Shown piece by piece: positions 1 through 8,031 of a stretch of 64,000 bases of DNA. Each line of letters begins with the position of its first letter. Position 1 is the stretch's first letter. A program made the position numbers and the translations under genes. Source of the DNA: Stutzerimonas kunmingensis (lineage in GTDB: Bacteria > Pseudomonadota > Gammaproteobacteria > Pseudomonadales > Pseudomonadaceae); the NCBI RefSeq assembly GCF_002929225.1, contig NZ_PISM01000021.1, positions 1 to 64,000 of the forward strand. Direction: 5' to 3'. The notes below the pieces were generated by a model. The model ran no database searches, was not told where the DNA came from, and saw only the letters and a list, made by a program, of their open reading frames with translations.

Positions 1-105
1 TCGGACGGCGTTAAGACAAAGCAGGCGGCGGGTTTGGCCATGTGGGTTATTAATCAGTGGCTTTGGAGTCGCGCCAGTATATCGATATGTTGTTAAATAA
101 ACGAA
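1..105. other. Non-coding edge beyond the broken TonB receptor gene
   Basis: AT-richer stretch at the window edge. Reading on past the receptor's stop codon on the minus strand gives no beta-barrel-like sequence in any frame. It could be the end of an inserted element or a rearrangement joint. No terminal inverted repeat or transposase can be identified in so short a piece. Confidence 0.4.
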
Positions 106-990
106 CTACCCGCTCGGGACACTAGCCGGCGCGGTGCAAGCCCTGTTCAAGCCGTCGAGGGTGCCGAGCTGGCATTCGTCGTTGTTGTATGCCTGCCGTC
201 CACGCTCGATATCCAGCGCGAAGTCATGGTCCTGATGCGGGGTCAGGGCCAGGCGGGCGCCGATGTTCTGGTTGCGACCGTCGACGGGCGAGGGACCGCG
301 CTTGCTGACATCAATGCCATTGCCGTAACTCAGATCCGACTCCTGGCGATCGAACAGGCTGCCGCGAACCTGCAGGCCGAGCAGACCGTCGATCAGCGGA
401 CCACTGGCGTAGACACTGGTGTTGCGGGTGTCGCCGAAGTCGCGATCTTGCTGATAGGTGTAATCCTGTGTCACCGAGCCGGTCCACTCCTTGCCGACCT
501 TGCGGGTGATGATGTTGATTACCCCGCCCATGGCGTCGGAGCCGTAGAGCGTCGACATCGGGCCACGGATCACTTCGATGCGCTCGATGGCCGACAGCGG
601 CGGCATGAAGCTGGTGGAGGTTTCGTTGAAGCCGTTTGGCGTGACATTGCCTGCGGCGTTCTGTCGACGGCCGTCGATGAGGATCAGGGTGTACTGGCTG
701 GGCATGCCGCGAATGCTGATGTTGAGCCCGCCGGTCTTGCCGGTGCCCTGGCCGATATCGATGCCTTCCACGTCGCCCAGTGCCTGCGCCAGGTTGTTGT
801 AGCGCTTCTGCTGCAGGTCTTCACGGCTGATGACGCTGATGCTGGCCGGTGCTTCGGTGATCTTCTGTTCGAAGCCGGAGGCGCTGACGACCGTGTCGTT
901 GAGCGTGACAGGCGCGTTCTGGGCGAGAGCCGTCCAGCTGCAGCCGATCATGGCGCAGAACAGGGCGGTACGTGCGAAGGGGATAGACAT
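106..990 (-). pseudogene. TonB-dependent outer-membrane receptor, 3'-truncated
   Basis: The 294-residue product has a signal peptide (MSIPFARTALFCAM..., cleavage near ALAQ), then a TonB box region (DTVVSASGFEQ) and a complete plug domain. Plug hallmarks are NLAQALGDVEGIDI, ISIRGM, LIDGRRQN and IERIEVIRGPMSTLYGSDAMGGVINIITRK. Barrel strands start after about residue 150, but the protein stops after ...ACTAPASVPSG. Family members have about 650-750 residues, so most of the barrel is missing. The start is the ATG at 990, preceded by AAGGAG; a longer frame begins at 1035 but lacks such a site. The plug resembles ferric-siderophore (FepA/PfeA-like) receptors. It is probably non-functional unless the rest of the gene lies across a rearrangement. 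Confidence 0.8.
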
Positions 991-1020
991 GCGGGCTCCT
1001 TGTAGCCGTCTCGTTGGCGC

Positions 1021-1039
1021 TCGCATGATAATCATTCGT
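1021..1039. promoter_or_regulatory. Fur box upstream of the TonB receptor
   Basis: The 19-bp stretch has the central GATAATCATT of the Fur consensus and matches it at 11 contiguous centre positions. It lies 31-49 bp before the receptor start, where Fur repression of an iron-uptake gene is expected. The prediction is iron-repressed expression. Confidence 0.7.
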
Positions 1040-1168
1040 AAACGAGAATTTAGAATTTACTGCATTAGTTTCTCATCTGGGTCGTCAAATCGGTTGCCAG
1101 CCCTTGCACAGCGCGGGCTGGGTATTTGTAAGCGAATATTTAGAAGTGGTCCGAACGGTCAGTTTCGG

Positions 1169-1873
1169 TCACGGCATCTGAACTTCGATGACGCCGTCGG
1201 CGTTGATCGTGACCTGGCGAGTGCCCGCTTCGATTTCGGGGATGGGTGCCGATTCCATCATGTCCATCTTCATCGCGCTGCTGCGCATGACAGGTTGAAA
1301 TCCGCCGCCGTTGAGGTTGAGGCTCACCAGCTTGTAACCGCTGCCGCCGAGCGCCTCGGTCGCGAGTTGGGCGCGCGCCTGGAACGCGGCGACCGCCTCC
1401 TTGAGCAGGGCATCCTCGTTCTGCTTGCGGATCGGGTCGGAGACACTGAAGTGCATGCTGCTCATCTTCAGGCTCTTCATCAGCTCGGCGGTCAGCTTCG
1501 ACAGGCTGGCAAAGTTGCCGCTCTCCAGGCGCAGTTCGGCATGCTCCCGCCAACCGGAGATCTGCTGGCCCTTGTCGTCATAGACTGGATAGCTGTTGCG
1601 GCTGCCCTGGCTGACGATCACATCCTTGCTCTGCCGAGCGGTCTGCAGCGCCTGGTTCAGCGCGCGGGTGGTCTCTGCCGCGAGCTGGGCGGGATCGTTG
1701 TGTTGTGCTTCGCTGTAGAGCGTGACGTGCATGCGGTCATGGGCCACTTCGCTGCTGACCTCGGCGCGCAGGGCGACCTGGTTGTAGCGTGGTTCCTCGG
1801 CCATGGCGGGCAGGCTGACGAGGCTGGTGATCAGCGCCATGAGGGCTGCGCTGCGGAAGAGAGTTGGCTGCAT
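1169..1873 (-). CDS. SIMPL domain (DUF541) periplasmic protein
   Basis: A 234-residue exported protein with signal peptide MQPTLFRSAALMALITSL.. and cleavage near AMAEE. The rest is a SIMPL/DUF541 fold: VALRAEVSSEVAHDRMHVTLYSEA at the N-terminus, a QTARQSKDVIVSQGSRNSYP segment, and the C-terminal pattern of added beta strands ending TINADGVIEVQMP. Members of the family are periplasmic or outer-membrane associated, and their biochemical role is poorly defined. The start at 1873 is chosen because AAGGAT precedes it; an extension to 1915 has no signal-like N-terminus. It faces away from roxS. Confidence 0.75.
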   Translation of the reverse strand: MQPTLFRSAALMALITSLVSLPAMAEEPRYNQVALRAEVSSEVAHDRMHVTLYSEAQHNDPAQLAAETTRALNQALQTARQSKDVIVSQGSRNSYPVYDDKGQQISGWREHAELRLESGNFASLSKLTAELMKSLKMSSMHFSVSDPIRKQNEDALLKEAVAAFQARAQLATEALGGSGYKLVSLNLNGGGFQPVMRSSAMKMDMMESAPIPEIEAGTRQVTINADGVIEVQMP

Positions 1874-2025
1874 AACGGATCCTTGGCATGTGCACCGGCC
1901 GGTGCGATAGCGCAAGACTCTACCTGCGCCGGTGAATGTATGCAGCTGTCCGTGCGTCGAGTTGCCGCATTTCGGTTTGGCCGCCAGACGGCTTGGTTAT
2001 ACTCCGCCGAATTCTTGGAGACTCC

Positions 2026-3279
2026 ATGTACACATCCGTCCCGCTGCTATCTGCCAGCCGGCAGAACCTTCGGCTTCTGACCCTTATTCGCATCGTGGTG
2101 CTGGCTGCACAGTCCGGCGCCGTGGGCGTGGCTTACGCGACGCAGATGCTGACGCTGCCTTGGCTGGCGCTGGGCATCACGCTGGCCGTGTCGGCGGTGC
2201 TCTGTCTGGGTACGGCACTGCGTTTGCGCGGCCCGTGGCCCGTCACCGAGCTGGAATACGCCGTGCATCTGGGCTGCGACCTGATGATCCACAGCGCGCT
2301 GCTGTACTACTCCGGCGGCTCGACCAATCCGTTCGTGTCCTACTACCTGGTGCCGCTGACCATCGCTGCGGCAACCCTGCCGTGGCTTTATTCCATCGTG
2401 CTTTCCGGTCTGGCGCTGCTGGGTTACACGCTGATGCTGGTCTGGTACGACCCGCTCACCCTGCCACCCTTCGAGCGGGCGACGCTGCAGGTTTACGGCA
2501 TGTGGCTGAGTTTCGCGCTGGCGGCCGCGCTGATCACTTTCTTCGTCGCGCGCATGGCCGAACAGCTGCGCCGACAGGAACAGCAGCAGGCCCAGCGCCG
2601 CGAGGAGAGCATGCGTGACCAGCAACTGCTCGCCGTGGCCACCCAGGCCGCTGGCGCCGCTCATGAACTGGGCACGCCGCTGGCAACCATGAGCGTGCTG
2701 CTCAAGGAGTTGCGCCAGGAATACAAGGACCCGCAGCTGAGCGAGGATCTCGGCCTGCTGCAGTCGCAAGTCCAGCTCTGCAAGGAGAGCCTGCGTCAGC
2801 TGGTCCGCGCCGCCGAGGCAGACCGGCGCCAGGCGGTCGTCGAGCAGACCGCACGCGAATGGGTCGACTCGGTCCTGCAGCGCTGGCACCTGATGCGTCC
2901 AGAGGCAACATTCCGCTTCCAGTGCGTCGGCCTTGGCAGTGCGCCGAAGCTGATGCCGCCGGCTGACCTCAGCCAGTCGCTGCTCAATCTGTTGAACAAC
3001 GCCACCGATGCCAGTCCCGAGGATCTGGAAATACGCCTGGACTGGGATCCGCAGTGGATCAAGCTGACCATCCGTGACCACGGCGCCGGTGTTCCGCTGG
3101 CCATCGCCGAGCAGATCGGCAGACCCTTCATCACGACCAAGGGCAAGGGTTTCGGCCTTGGTCTGTTTCTCAGTCAGGCCAGCGTCACCCGCGCCGGCGG
3201 CACGGTGAAGCTCTACAATCACGAAGAAGGTGGCACACTGACCGAACTGCGCCTACCGCATGGTTCGGTACGCGCCTGA
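2026..3279 (+). CDS. roxS: Redox sensor histidine kinase RoxS (RegB/PrrB family)
   Basis: A 417-residue inner-membrane kinase. About six transmembrane helices occupy residues 15-185 and include the GGSTNPFVSYYLVP loop typical of RegB quinone sensing. The phosphorylation site is His213 in GAAHELGTPLATM, the strictly conserved RegB-type H-box. Cys252 (QVQLCKESL) sits where RegB carries its redox-active cysteine. The C-terminus has N (LLNNATDAS) and G boxes (DHGAGVP, GFGLGLFLS). The start at 2026 has GGAG upstream. It lies 32 bp before roxR. By family knowledge RoxSR controls terminal oxidases and other respiration genes. Confidence 0.9.
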   Translation: MYTSVPLLSASRQNLRLLTLIRIVVLAAQSGAVGVAYATQMLTLPWLALGITLAVSAVLCLGTALRLRGPWPVTELEYAVHLGCDLMIHSALLYYSGGSTNPFVSYYLVPLTIAAATLPWLYSIVLSGLALLGYTLMLVWYDPLTLPPFERATLQVYGMWLSFALAAALITFFVARMAEQLRRQEQQQAQRREESMRDQQLLAVATQAAGAAHELGTPLATMSVLLKELRQEYKDPQLSEDLGLLQSQVQLCKESLRQLVRAAEADRRQAVVEQTAREWVDSVLQRWHLMRPEATFRFQCVGLGSAPKLMPPADLSQSLLNLLNNATDASPEDLEIRLDWDPQWIKLTIRDHGAGVPLAIAEQIGRPFITTKGKGFGLGLFLSQASVTRAGGTVKLYNHEEGGTLTELRLPHGSVRA

Positions 3280-3311
3280 TCCTGATCGTGACCAATGCGA
3301 GGAATGCACAG

Positions 3312-3872
3312 ATGACCGACGAGTTGCAGCAAGAGGGTGAAGAACAACCTCACCTGCTGTTGGTGGATGACGATCCGACGTTCACCCGGGTGATGGCGCG
3401 CGCCATGAGTCGCCGGGGCCTGCAGGTCAGCATTGCTGGTTCTGCTGAGGAGGGCCTGGCCCTGGCCAAGCAGGATATTCCTGACTACGCAGTGCTCGAC
3501 CTTAAGATGGAAGGCGATTCGGGCCTGGTGCTGCTGCCCAAGTTGCTCGAGCTGGACCCCGAAATGCGGGTGTTGATCCTGACCGGTTACTCGAGCATCG
3601 CCACAGCGGTGGAAGCGATCAAGCGCGGCGCCTGCAATTACCTGTGCAAGCCTGCCGATGCCGACGACGTGCTCGCGGCATTGTTGTCGCAGCATGCCGA
3701 TCTCGACAGCCTGGTGCCGGAAAATCCCATGTCGGTCGATCGCCTGCAGTGGGAGCATATCCAGCGGGTGCTCAGTGAGCACGACGGCAACATCTCCGCT
3801 ACCGCCCGTGCCCTGGGCATGCATCGACGGACCTTGCAGCGCAAGCTACAGAAACGTCCGGTGCGACGCTAA
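3312..3872 (+). CDS. roxR: Response regulator RoxR (RegA/PrrA/ActR family)
   Basis: A 186-residue regulator. The receiver domain spans residues 14-130, with acidic pocket D19/D20/D21, phosphoacceptor Asp63 (VLDLKM) and Lys in YLCKPAD. A short Fis-type helix-turn-helix follows (DGNISATARALGMHRRTLQRKL), as in RegA/PrrA. The start is the ATG at 3312 with GAGGA eight bases upstream; a GTG at 3288 is less likely. It is the expected partner of the adjacent RoxS and probably shares its transcript. Confidence 0.9.
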   Translation: MTDELQQEGEEQPHLLLVDDDPTFTRVMARAMSRRGLQVSIAGSAEEGLALAKQDIPDYAVLDLKMEGDSGLVLLPKLLELDPEMRVLILTGYSSIATAVEAIKRGACNYLCKPADADDVLAALLSQHADLDSLVPENPMSVDRLQWEHIQRVLSEHDGNISATARALGMHRRTLQRKLQKRPVRR

Positions 3873-3977
3873 CCGGCGTCATCGTCTCGCGGGGGCGGCG
3901 TTGTCATCACACGACGCCCGAGCCCTCGCGTAACGCATGCTTTATGCTTGCGAGCTTTGTAGTTGCAGGCGTCTTCC

Positions 3978-4919
3978 ATGCTCCCCCTCGTACTGCAAAC
4001 CCTGAGCGTCACTGCGCCGGTGTTTGCCATGTTGTTTCTCGGTGTCGCGCTCAAGCGCCTCGGCTGGATCGACGCTGCGTTCGTGTATACGGCTTCGGCG
4101 CTGGTGTTCAGGGGCACCATGCCGACGCTGCTGTTCATCTCCATCATCAAGGCCGATCTGACAGCGGCGCTGCAGCCGGCACTGCTGCTCTATTTCGTGC
4201 TTGCCACAATTGCGACATTCATCGTGGCCTGGGTCTGGGCCTTGTGGCGTTGCCCAGCATCCGATCGCGGCGTATACGTGCAGGGCGCTTTTCGTGGCAA
4301 CAACGGCATCGTCGGTCTGGCGCTGGCCAGCAGCCTCTACGGTGACTACGGCCTGTCGGTTGGCGGTGTGCTCGCCGGGGTGGTGATTCTGGTCTACAAC
4401 AGCCTCTCGGCGATGGTGCTCGCCATCTACAGCCCGGATGGACAGGTCGGCCCGAAGGAAATTTTGCTTAGCATCCTGCGTAATCCACTGATCATTGGTG
4501 TGGTCGCGGCCGTTCCCTTCGCCTATTGGCAGATTGACTTGCCGGGCTGGCTGATGACCTCGGGCCAGTACTTTGCGCAGATGACCTTGCCACTGGCGCT
4601 CATCTGCATCGGCGCCACGCTGTCATTGGATGCGTTGCGCAAGAGCAGCGGCAGTGCGCTCAGTTCGAGCCTGATGAAGATGGTCTGGCTGCCTGCCCTC
4701 GCGACCCTGGGTGCTTGGGCCTACGGCTTTCGCGATGCGGAGCTGGGTATCCTGTTTCTCTACTTTGCCAGCCCAACGGCGGCGGCGAGTTTCGTCATGG
4801 CGCGCGCGGTCAATTCCAATCACCAGCTGGCCGCGACCATCATTGTCATCACGACGCTGATGGCAGCGCTGAGCATCAACGCCGGGCTGTTTCTGCTGGG
4901 CTGGCTGGGCTGGATCTAG
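3978..4919 (+). CDS. AEC family (auxin efflux carrier-type) transporter
   Basis: A 313-residue integral membrane protein with about ten hydrophobic helices, split by a central loop near SPDGQVGPKE into two five-helix halves. The pattern QGAFRGNNGIVGLALASSLYG in the first half and FASPTAAASFVMARAVN in the second is typical of AEC permeases. Members move small organic anions such as malate or malonate; the substrate here cannot be read from sequence. The ATG at 3978 is used although no strong ribosome site precedes it, and a TTG at 3963 is in frame. Confidence 0.8.
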   Translation: MLPLVLQTLSVTAPVFAMLFLGVALKRLGWIDAAFVYTASALVFRGTMPTLLFISIIKADLTAALQPALLLYFVLATIATFIVAWVWALWRCPASDRGVYVQGAFRGNNGIVGLALASSLYGDYGLSVGGVLAGVVILVYNSLSAMVLAIYSPDGQVGPKEILLSILRNPLIIGVVAAVPFAYWQIDLPGWLMTSGQYFAQMTLPLALICIGATLSLDALRKSSGSALSSSLMKMVWLPALATLGAWAYGFRDAELGILFLYFASPTAAASFVMARAVNSNHQLAATIIVITTLMAALSINAGLFLLGWLGWI

Positions 4920-5105
4920 TCGAGACCTTGGCTGCGATTCGCCGCGCCGTTCGTCGCCAATGCGGCTCTCAGCTTAAGAATCGCGTCGCGATGGTCGTAA
5001 TCGGTCATCAGGCCTCAGAAAAAAAAGTGCATTTGCGTCAAATTGCCCTGGACGTTCAACGGCTTGCCTGGCGAGGCAGCCGCTCCGTGTTCTAGGGAAT
5101 CTCTC

Positions 5106-6083
5106 ATGGCATTTTTCACACCTTCGAGCCGCTCGCTGACGCGTGACGACATACGCGTGGTGAACCTGCGGCGCCTTGCGGTTCCGGGTTTTGCGCTGTT
5201 GCTGGTGCTGAGTCTGGGAAGCTTTGCCGGCGGTGTCTGGCTTGGCAGCGATCTGCGCAAGCCGCACCTGGCCACGCATCAGAGTGATGTACCCGTCGAG
5301 GATGAGGACCGCTTTGCCATCGCCCGGGTCGGCGAGGTGGTCGGCCGGTTGAAAACTCTCGAATCCGATCTGCTCGCCCTGCAGCAGATGATGGATCAAC
5401 AGCGTGTTCTGCATGGCCAGCTGTCGGCGCTGGACCCGACGCTGTTGCCCGTGCTGGTGCCGGCACGCACGGACGGCGCAGGGCAGGGCGGCGCGCTGTT
5501 GCCGCCTCGGGGTTGTTCGGGGGAGCTGCTGGTCGATGCCGAGCGGCTGAGCCTTGCCGACCTGCAGCACAGCGAGACCTCTGCGCGCTGCATGCGGGTG
5601 ACGCTGGACGGGCTGATGCAACAAGTGGCCGAGCGCAACGCGGCGCTCATGGCGATTCCGTCACGGCGACCGGTAGGCGAGGCACGGCTGGGCTCGGCAT
5701 TCGGCAATCGCGTCGACCCCTTCCGCAAGAAACTGGCGTTCCATTCCGGGGTGGACTTCGCGTTGCGCAGCGGCTCCGACGTGGTCGCTGCGGCGGGAGG
5801 CCGGGTGCGCTTCGCCGGCTACCGAGGTGCCTACGGCAAACTGGTGGAGATCGACCATGGCAATCGCCTGGTCACGCGCTATGCCCACCTGTCGCGACTG
5901 GATGTTCGTCAGGGTGAGGTCGTCACGCCGGCACAGCGTATCGGTGCGGTGGGTTCGACAGGCCGATCCACTGGTCCTCATCTGCATTTCGAGGTGTTGC
6001 ACAAGGGGCGCTTCGTCGACCCGCAGCGGTTCCTGGCCCTGGGTGATCTGGAGCGTGACAGCGATGGCCTGGCTGAGGACTAA
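5106..6083 (+). CDS. M23 family (LytM-type) membrane-anchored metallopeptidase
   Basis: A 325-residue protein with a cytoplasmic N-terminus, one membrane segment (about residues 27-47), a periplasmic coiled-coil region (about 70-105), and a C-terminal M23 domain (about 195-310). The zinc site is intact: H213 and D217 (FHSGVDFA), H261 (YAHLS), and H292/H294 (GPHLHFEV). The enzyme should cut peptidoglycan cross-links. It starts at 5106 after AGGGAA. It overlaps the next gene by 20 bp, and a bactofilin follows. That set matches the peptidase-bactofilin pairing used in cell-shape control in Helicobacter and Caulobacter. Confidence 0.85.
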   Translation: MAFFTPSSRSLTRDDIRVVNLRRLAVPGFALLLVLSLGSFAGGVWLGSDLRKPHLATHQSDVPVEDEDRFAIARVGEVVGRLKTLESDLLALQQMMDQQRVLHGQLSALDPTLLPVLVPARTDGAGQGGALLPPRGCSGELLVDAERLSLADLQHSETSARCMRVTLDGLMQQVAERNAALMAIPSRRPVGEARLGSAFGNRVDPFRKKLAFHSGVDFALRSGSDVVAAAGGRVRFAGYRGAYGKLVEIDHGNRLVTRYAHLSRLDVRQGEVVTPAQRIGAVGSTGRSTGPHLHFEVLHKGRFVDPQRFLALGDLERDSDGLAED

Positions 6084-6420
6084 ACGCCCTTCCACGCGCG
6101 AGTTGCTACGCGCCGAGCACCGACTGCAAGCCGCGCGCAGCGCGCGCAGCGGACGTTGGCTGATCTTTGGACTGCTCTGTGTGATCGGCGCGCTGCTGTA
6201 CCTGCGCAACCACGAGCAGGTGGCTCATGCACGGCAGGTCGAGGCGCTGACGCAGGACAGCCAGGCACTCAGGGCCGCGCTTGGGCAGAGCCGGTTGAAG
6301 CGCCAGGAAATCCGGGCCACCGAAGAGCAATTGCTAAGGCGTATAGCCACTCTCTCAGCGCAGGTCGAGCGGCTGCAGACCGATTTGGCCTTCTTCCGTC
6401 AGCAGAAGACGGCCCGTTAA
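6064..6420 (+). CDS. Small single-pass coiled-coil membrane protein
   Basis: A 118-residue product starting inside the 3' end of the peptidase gene (20-bp overlap), so translationally coupled. It has a basic N-terminus, one transmembrane helix (about residues 36-52, WLIFGLLCVIGALLYL) and a C-terminal coiled coil (about 60-115, rich in Q, L, R and E). I do not recognise a named family. The layout, topologically like FtsB/FtsL-type proteins, and the position between an M23 peptidase and a bactofilin suggest a bridging or scaffold role; this is inference. Confidence 0.7.
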   Translation: MAWLRTKRPSTRELLRAEHRLQAARSARSGRWLIFGLLCVIGALLYLRNHEQVAHARQVEALTQDSQALRAALGQSRLKRQEIRATEEQLLRRIATLSAQVERLQTDLAFFRQQKTAR

Positions 6421-6435
6421 CTTTTTTTGGAGTAG

Positions 6436-6864
6436 ATGATGTTTAACAAGAAGAAGCCGGTACCTCGCGTCACCATCGATCAGTTTTCCAGCCTGATCTC
6501 CGGCAACCTGTCCCTGATCGGGGATGTGACCTTCGAGGAAGGATTGAAGGTTAGCGGTGAAGTGCGCGGCGATGTCTGCCACAAGCCGGGCACGCACAGC
6601 CTGTTGGCGCTGAGTGCCGAGGGAAGAATCGAGGGCAACGTGAGCAGTTACGATGCGTTGATCGACGGCACCATCGTCGGCGATCTGGTGGTCGAGCATC
6701 TGCTCGAACTACATTCCAACGCGCGCGTGCGCGGGAACATCCGCTATCGCCAGTTGAGCATGGAGAACGGCGCGGTGGTCGACGGGACCCTCAACCGCAT
6801 GGGTGACGAAGAGGAGAGTGCCCAGGTGTTCGAGTTGCCGCGGCCTCAGGTGCGTGAGGGCTGA
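6436..6864 (+). CDS. Bactofilin family protein
   Basis: A 142-residue cytoskeletal protein with the bactofilin beta-helix core at residues 18-125 (ISGNLSLIGDVTFEEGLKVSG, EGRIEGNVSSYDALIDGTIVGD, HSNARVRGNIRYRQLSMENGAVVDG). Flexible tails flank it: the N-terminal MMFNKKKPVPRVT and the acidic C-terminus. Two adjacent ATGs (6436, 6439) follow GGAG; the second has the better spacing. Bactofilins polymerise without nucleotide and localise peptidoglycan enzymes, which fits the upstream M23 peptidase. A perfect hairpin follows the stop. Confidence 0.88.
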   Translation: MMFNKKKPVPRVTIDQFSSLISGNLSLIGDVTFEEGLKVSGEVRGDVCHKPGTHSLLALSAEGRIEGNVSSYDALIDGTIVGDLVVEHLLELHSNARVRGNIRYRQLSMENGAVVDGTLNRMGDEEESAQVFELPRPQVREG

Positions 6865-6869
6865 GTGAA

Positions 6870-6890
6870 GGCGGGCCAGCCAGGCCCGCC
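6870..6890. terminator. Convergent terminator hairpin
   Basis: Perfect 8-bp stem (GGCGGGCC / GGCCCGCC) with a 5-base loop, between the bactofilin gene and the converging antiporter gene. No strong T-tract follows (GGTGGTTTGT). Confidence 0.6.
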
Positions 6891-6907
6891 GGTGGTTTGT
6901 CCTGTTG

Positions 6908-7984
6908 TCAGCGCTGGGTTTTCCAGGCGCGGCCGGCGATGACCAGCAGCGTGATCGCGGTCAGCGGCAGTGCATAGCCCAGCATGGCGTCGCCAAAGGT
7001 TTCCGCGAACGGGCGGCCGGTACTGGTCAGCACCAGGTACAGGGTGTAAGCCACGTAATAGGCGACGAACAGGGCGCCTTCCCAGCGCTTGATGCAGTAG
7101 CCGGCGAAGAAGATCGGCAGGCAGGCTACCGCTACCGCGATCATCACCGGGAAATCAAAGGCTAGCGCGTTCGAAGACACGCCGATCGCCTGCGGCGACA
7201 CCAGCGAGGCCAGGCCGAGTACGCAGAGCAGATTGAAGATGTTGCTGCCAACGATGTTGCCGACGGCGATATCGCGCTCGCCGCGAAAGGCCGCCATGAT
7301 CGAGGTGGCCAGTTCTGGCAGTGAGGTGCCGATGGCGATCACGGTCAGGCCAATGACCAACTCCGATAGGCCGAGCGCCCGGGCCAGGGCCACGGCGCCC
7401 TCGACGAGGAAATTGGAGCCCACCACCAGCAACACCAGGCCTGCGATCACCAGGCCAGCGTTGATCAGCCCAGCATGCGGCTTGGCCGGCTCATCCAGCC
7501 CGAACTCCTTGGCAAACTCGTCGTCGACTTCCGCAGCTTTTTCGCGGCGACTGCTTATGATCAGGAACAGCGTGTAGACCACTACCGCGGTGAACAGCAG
7601 TGCACCGTCGATACGGCTGAGTTCTCCGTCCCACGCCAGGCCGAAGGTCACCAGGCTGGCGCCGATCATGATCGGCACGTCCAGACGGATCAGTTGACGC
7701 GATACCACCAGTGGTGCGACCAGTGCGGTCATGCCGAGAATCAGCAGTACGTTGGCGATGTTGCTGCCCACGACGTTACCGATCGCGATGTCACCGCTGC
7801 CATTGAGTGCGGCCTGCACGCTGACGGCCGTCTCCGGCGCGCTGGTGCCGAAGGCGACCACGGTGAGGCCAATGACCAGTGGGGAGATGCCGAACTGGGC
7901 GGCGAGTTTGGCTGCACCTCGCACCAGGACCTCCGCGCCGGCAACGAGCAGCACCAGGCCGGCTATGAGGTAGACAAAGGTCAT
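6908..7984 (-). CDS. Calcium/sodium antiporter (CaCA family), copy 1
   Basis: A 358-residue inner-membrane exchanger of the YrbG type with two homologous halves. The alpha-1 repeat reads GLTVVAFGTSAPETAVSVQAALNGSGDIAIGNVVGSNIANVLLI. The alpha-2 repeat reads GLTVIAIGTSLPELATSIMAAFRGERDIAVGNIVGSNIFNLLCV. Both keep the G(T)S-P-E and GN-VGSN ion-binding motifs. A charged cytosolic loop (SSRREKAAEVDDEF...) separates the halves. The ATG at 7984 is chosen because it matches the start of the upstream paralogue; a GTG at 7993 is possible. It lies directly downstream of copy 2. Confidence 0.85.
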   Translation of the reverse strand: MTFVYLIAGLVLLVAGAEVLVRGAAKLAAQFGISPLVIGLTVVAFGTSAPETAVSVQAALNGSGDIAIGNVVGSNIANVLLILGMTALVAPLVVSRQLIRLDVPIMIGASLVTFGLAWDGELSRIDGALLFTAVVVYTLFLIISSRREKAAEVDDEFAKEFGLDEPAKPHAGLINAGLVIAGLVLLVVGSNFLVEGAVALARALGLSELVIGLTVIAIGTSLPELATSIMAAFRGERDIAVGNIVGSNIFNLLCVLGLASLVSPQAIGVSSNALAFDFPVMIAVAVACLPIFFAGYCIKRWEGALFVAYYVAYTLYLVLTSTGRPFAETFGDAMLGYALPLTAITLLVIAGRAWKTQR

Positions 7985-8031
7985 CAGGGTCACGATGGGG
8001 CGCTCCGCAAAAAATCCAGAAAGTGGGTGTT

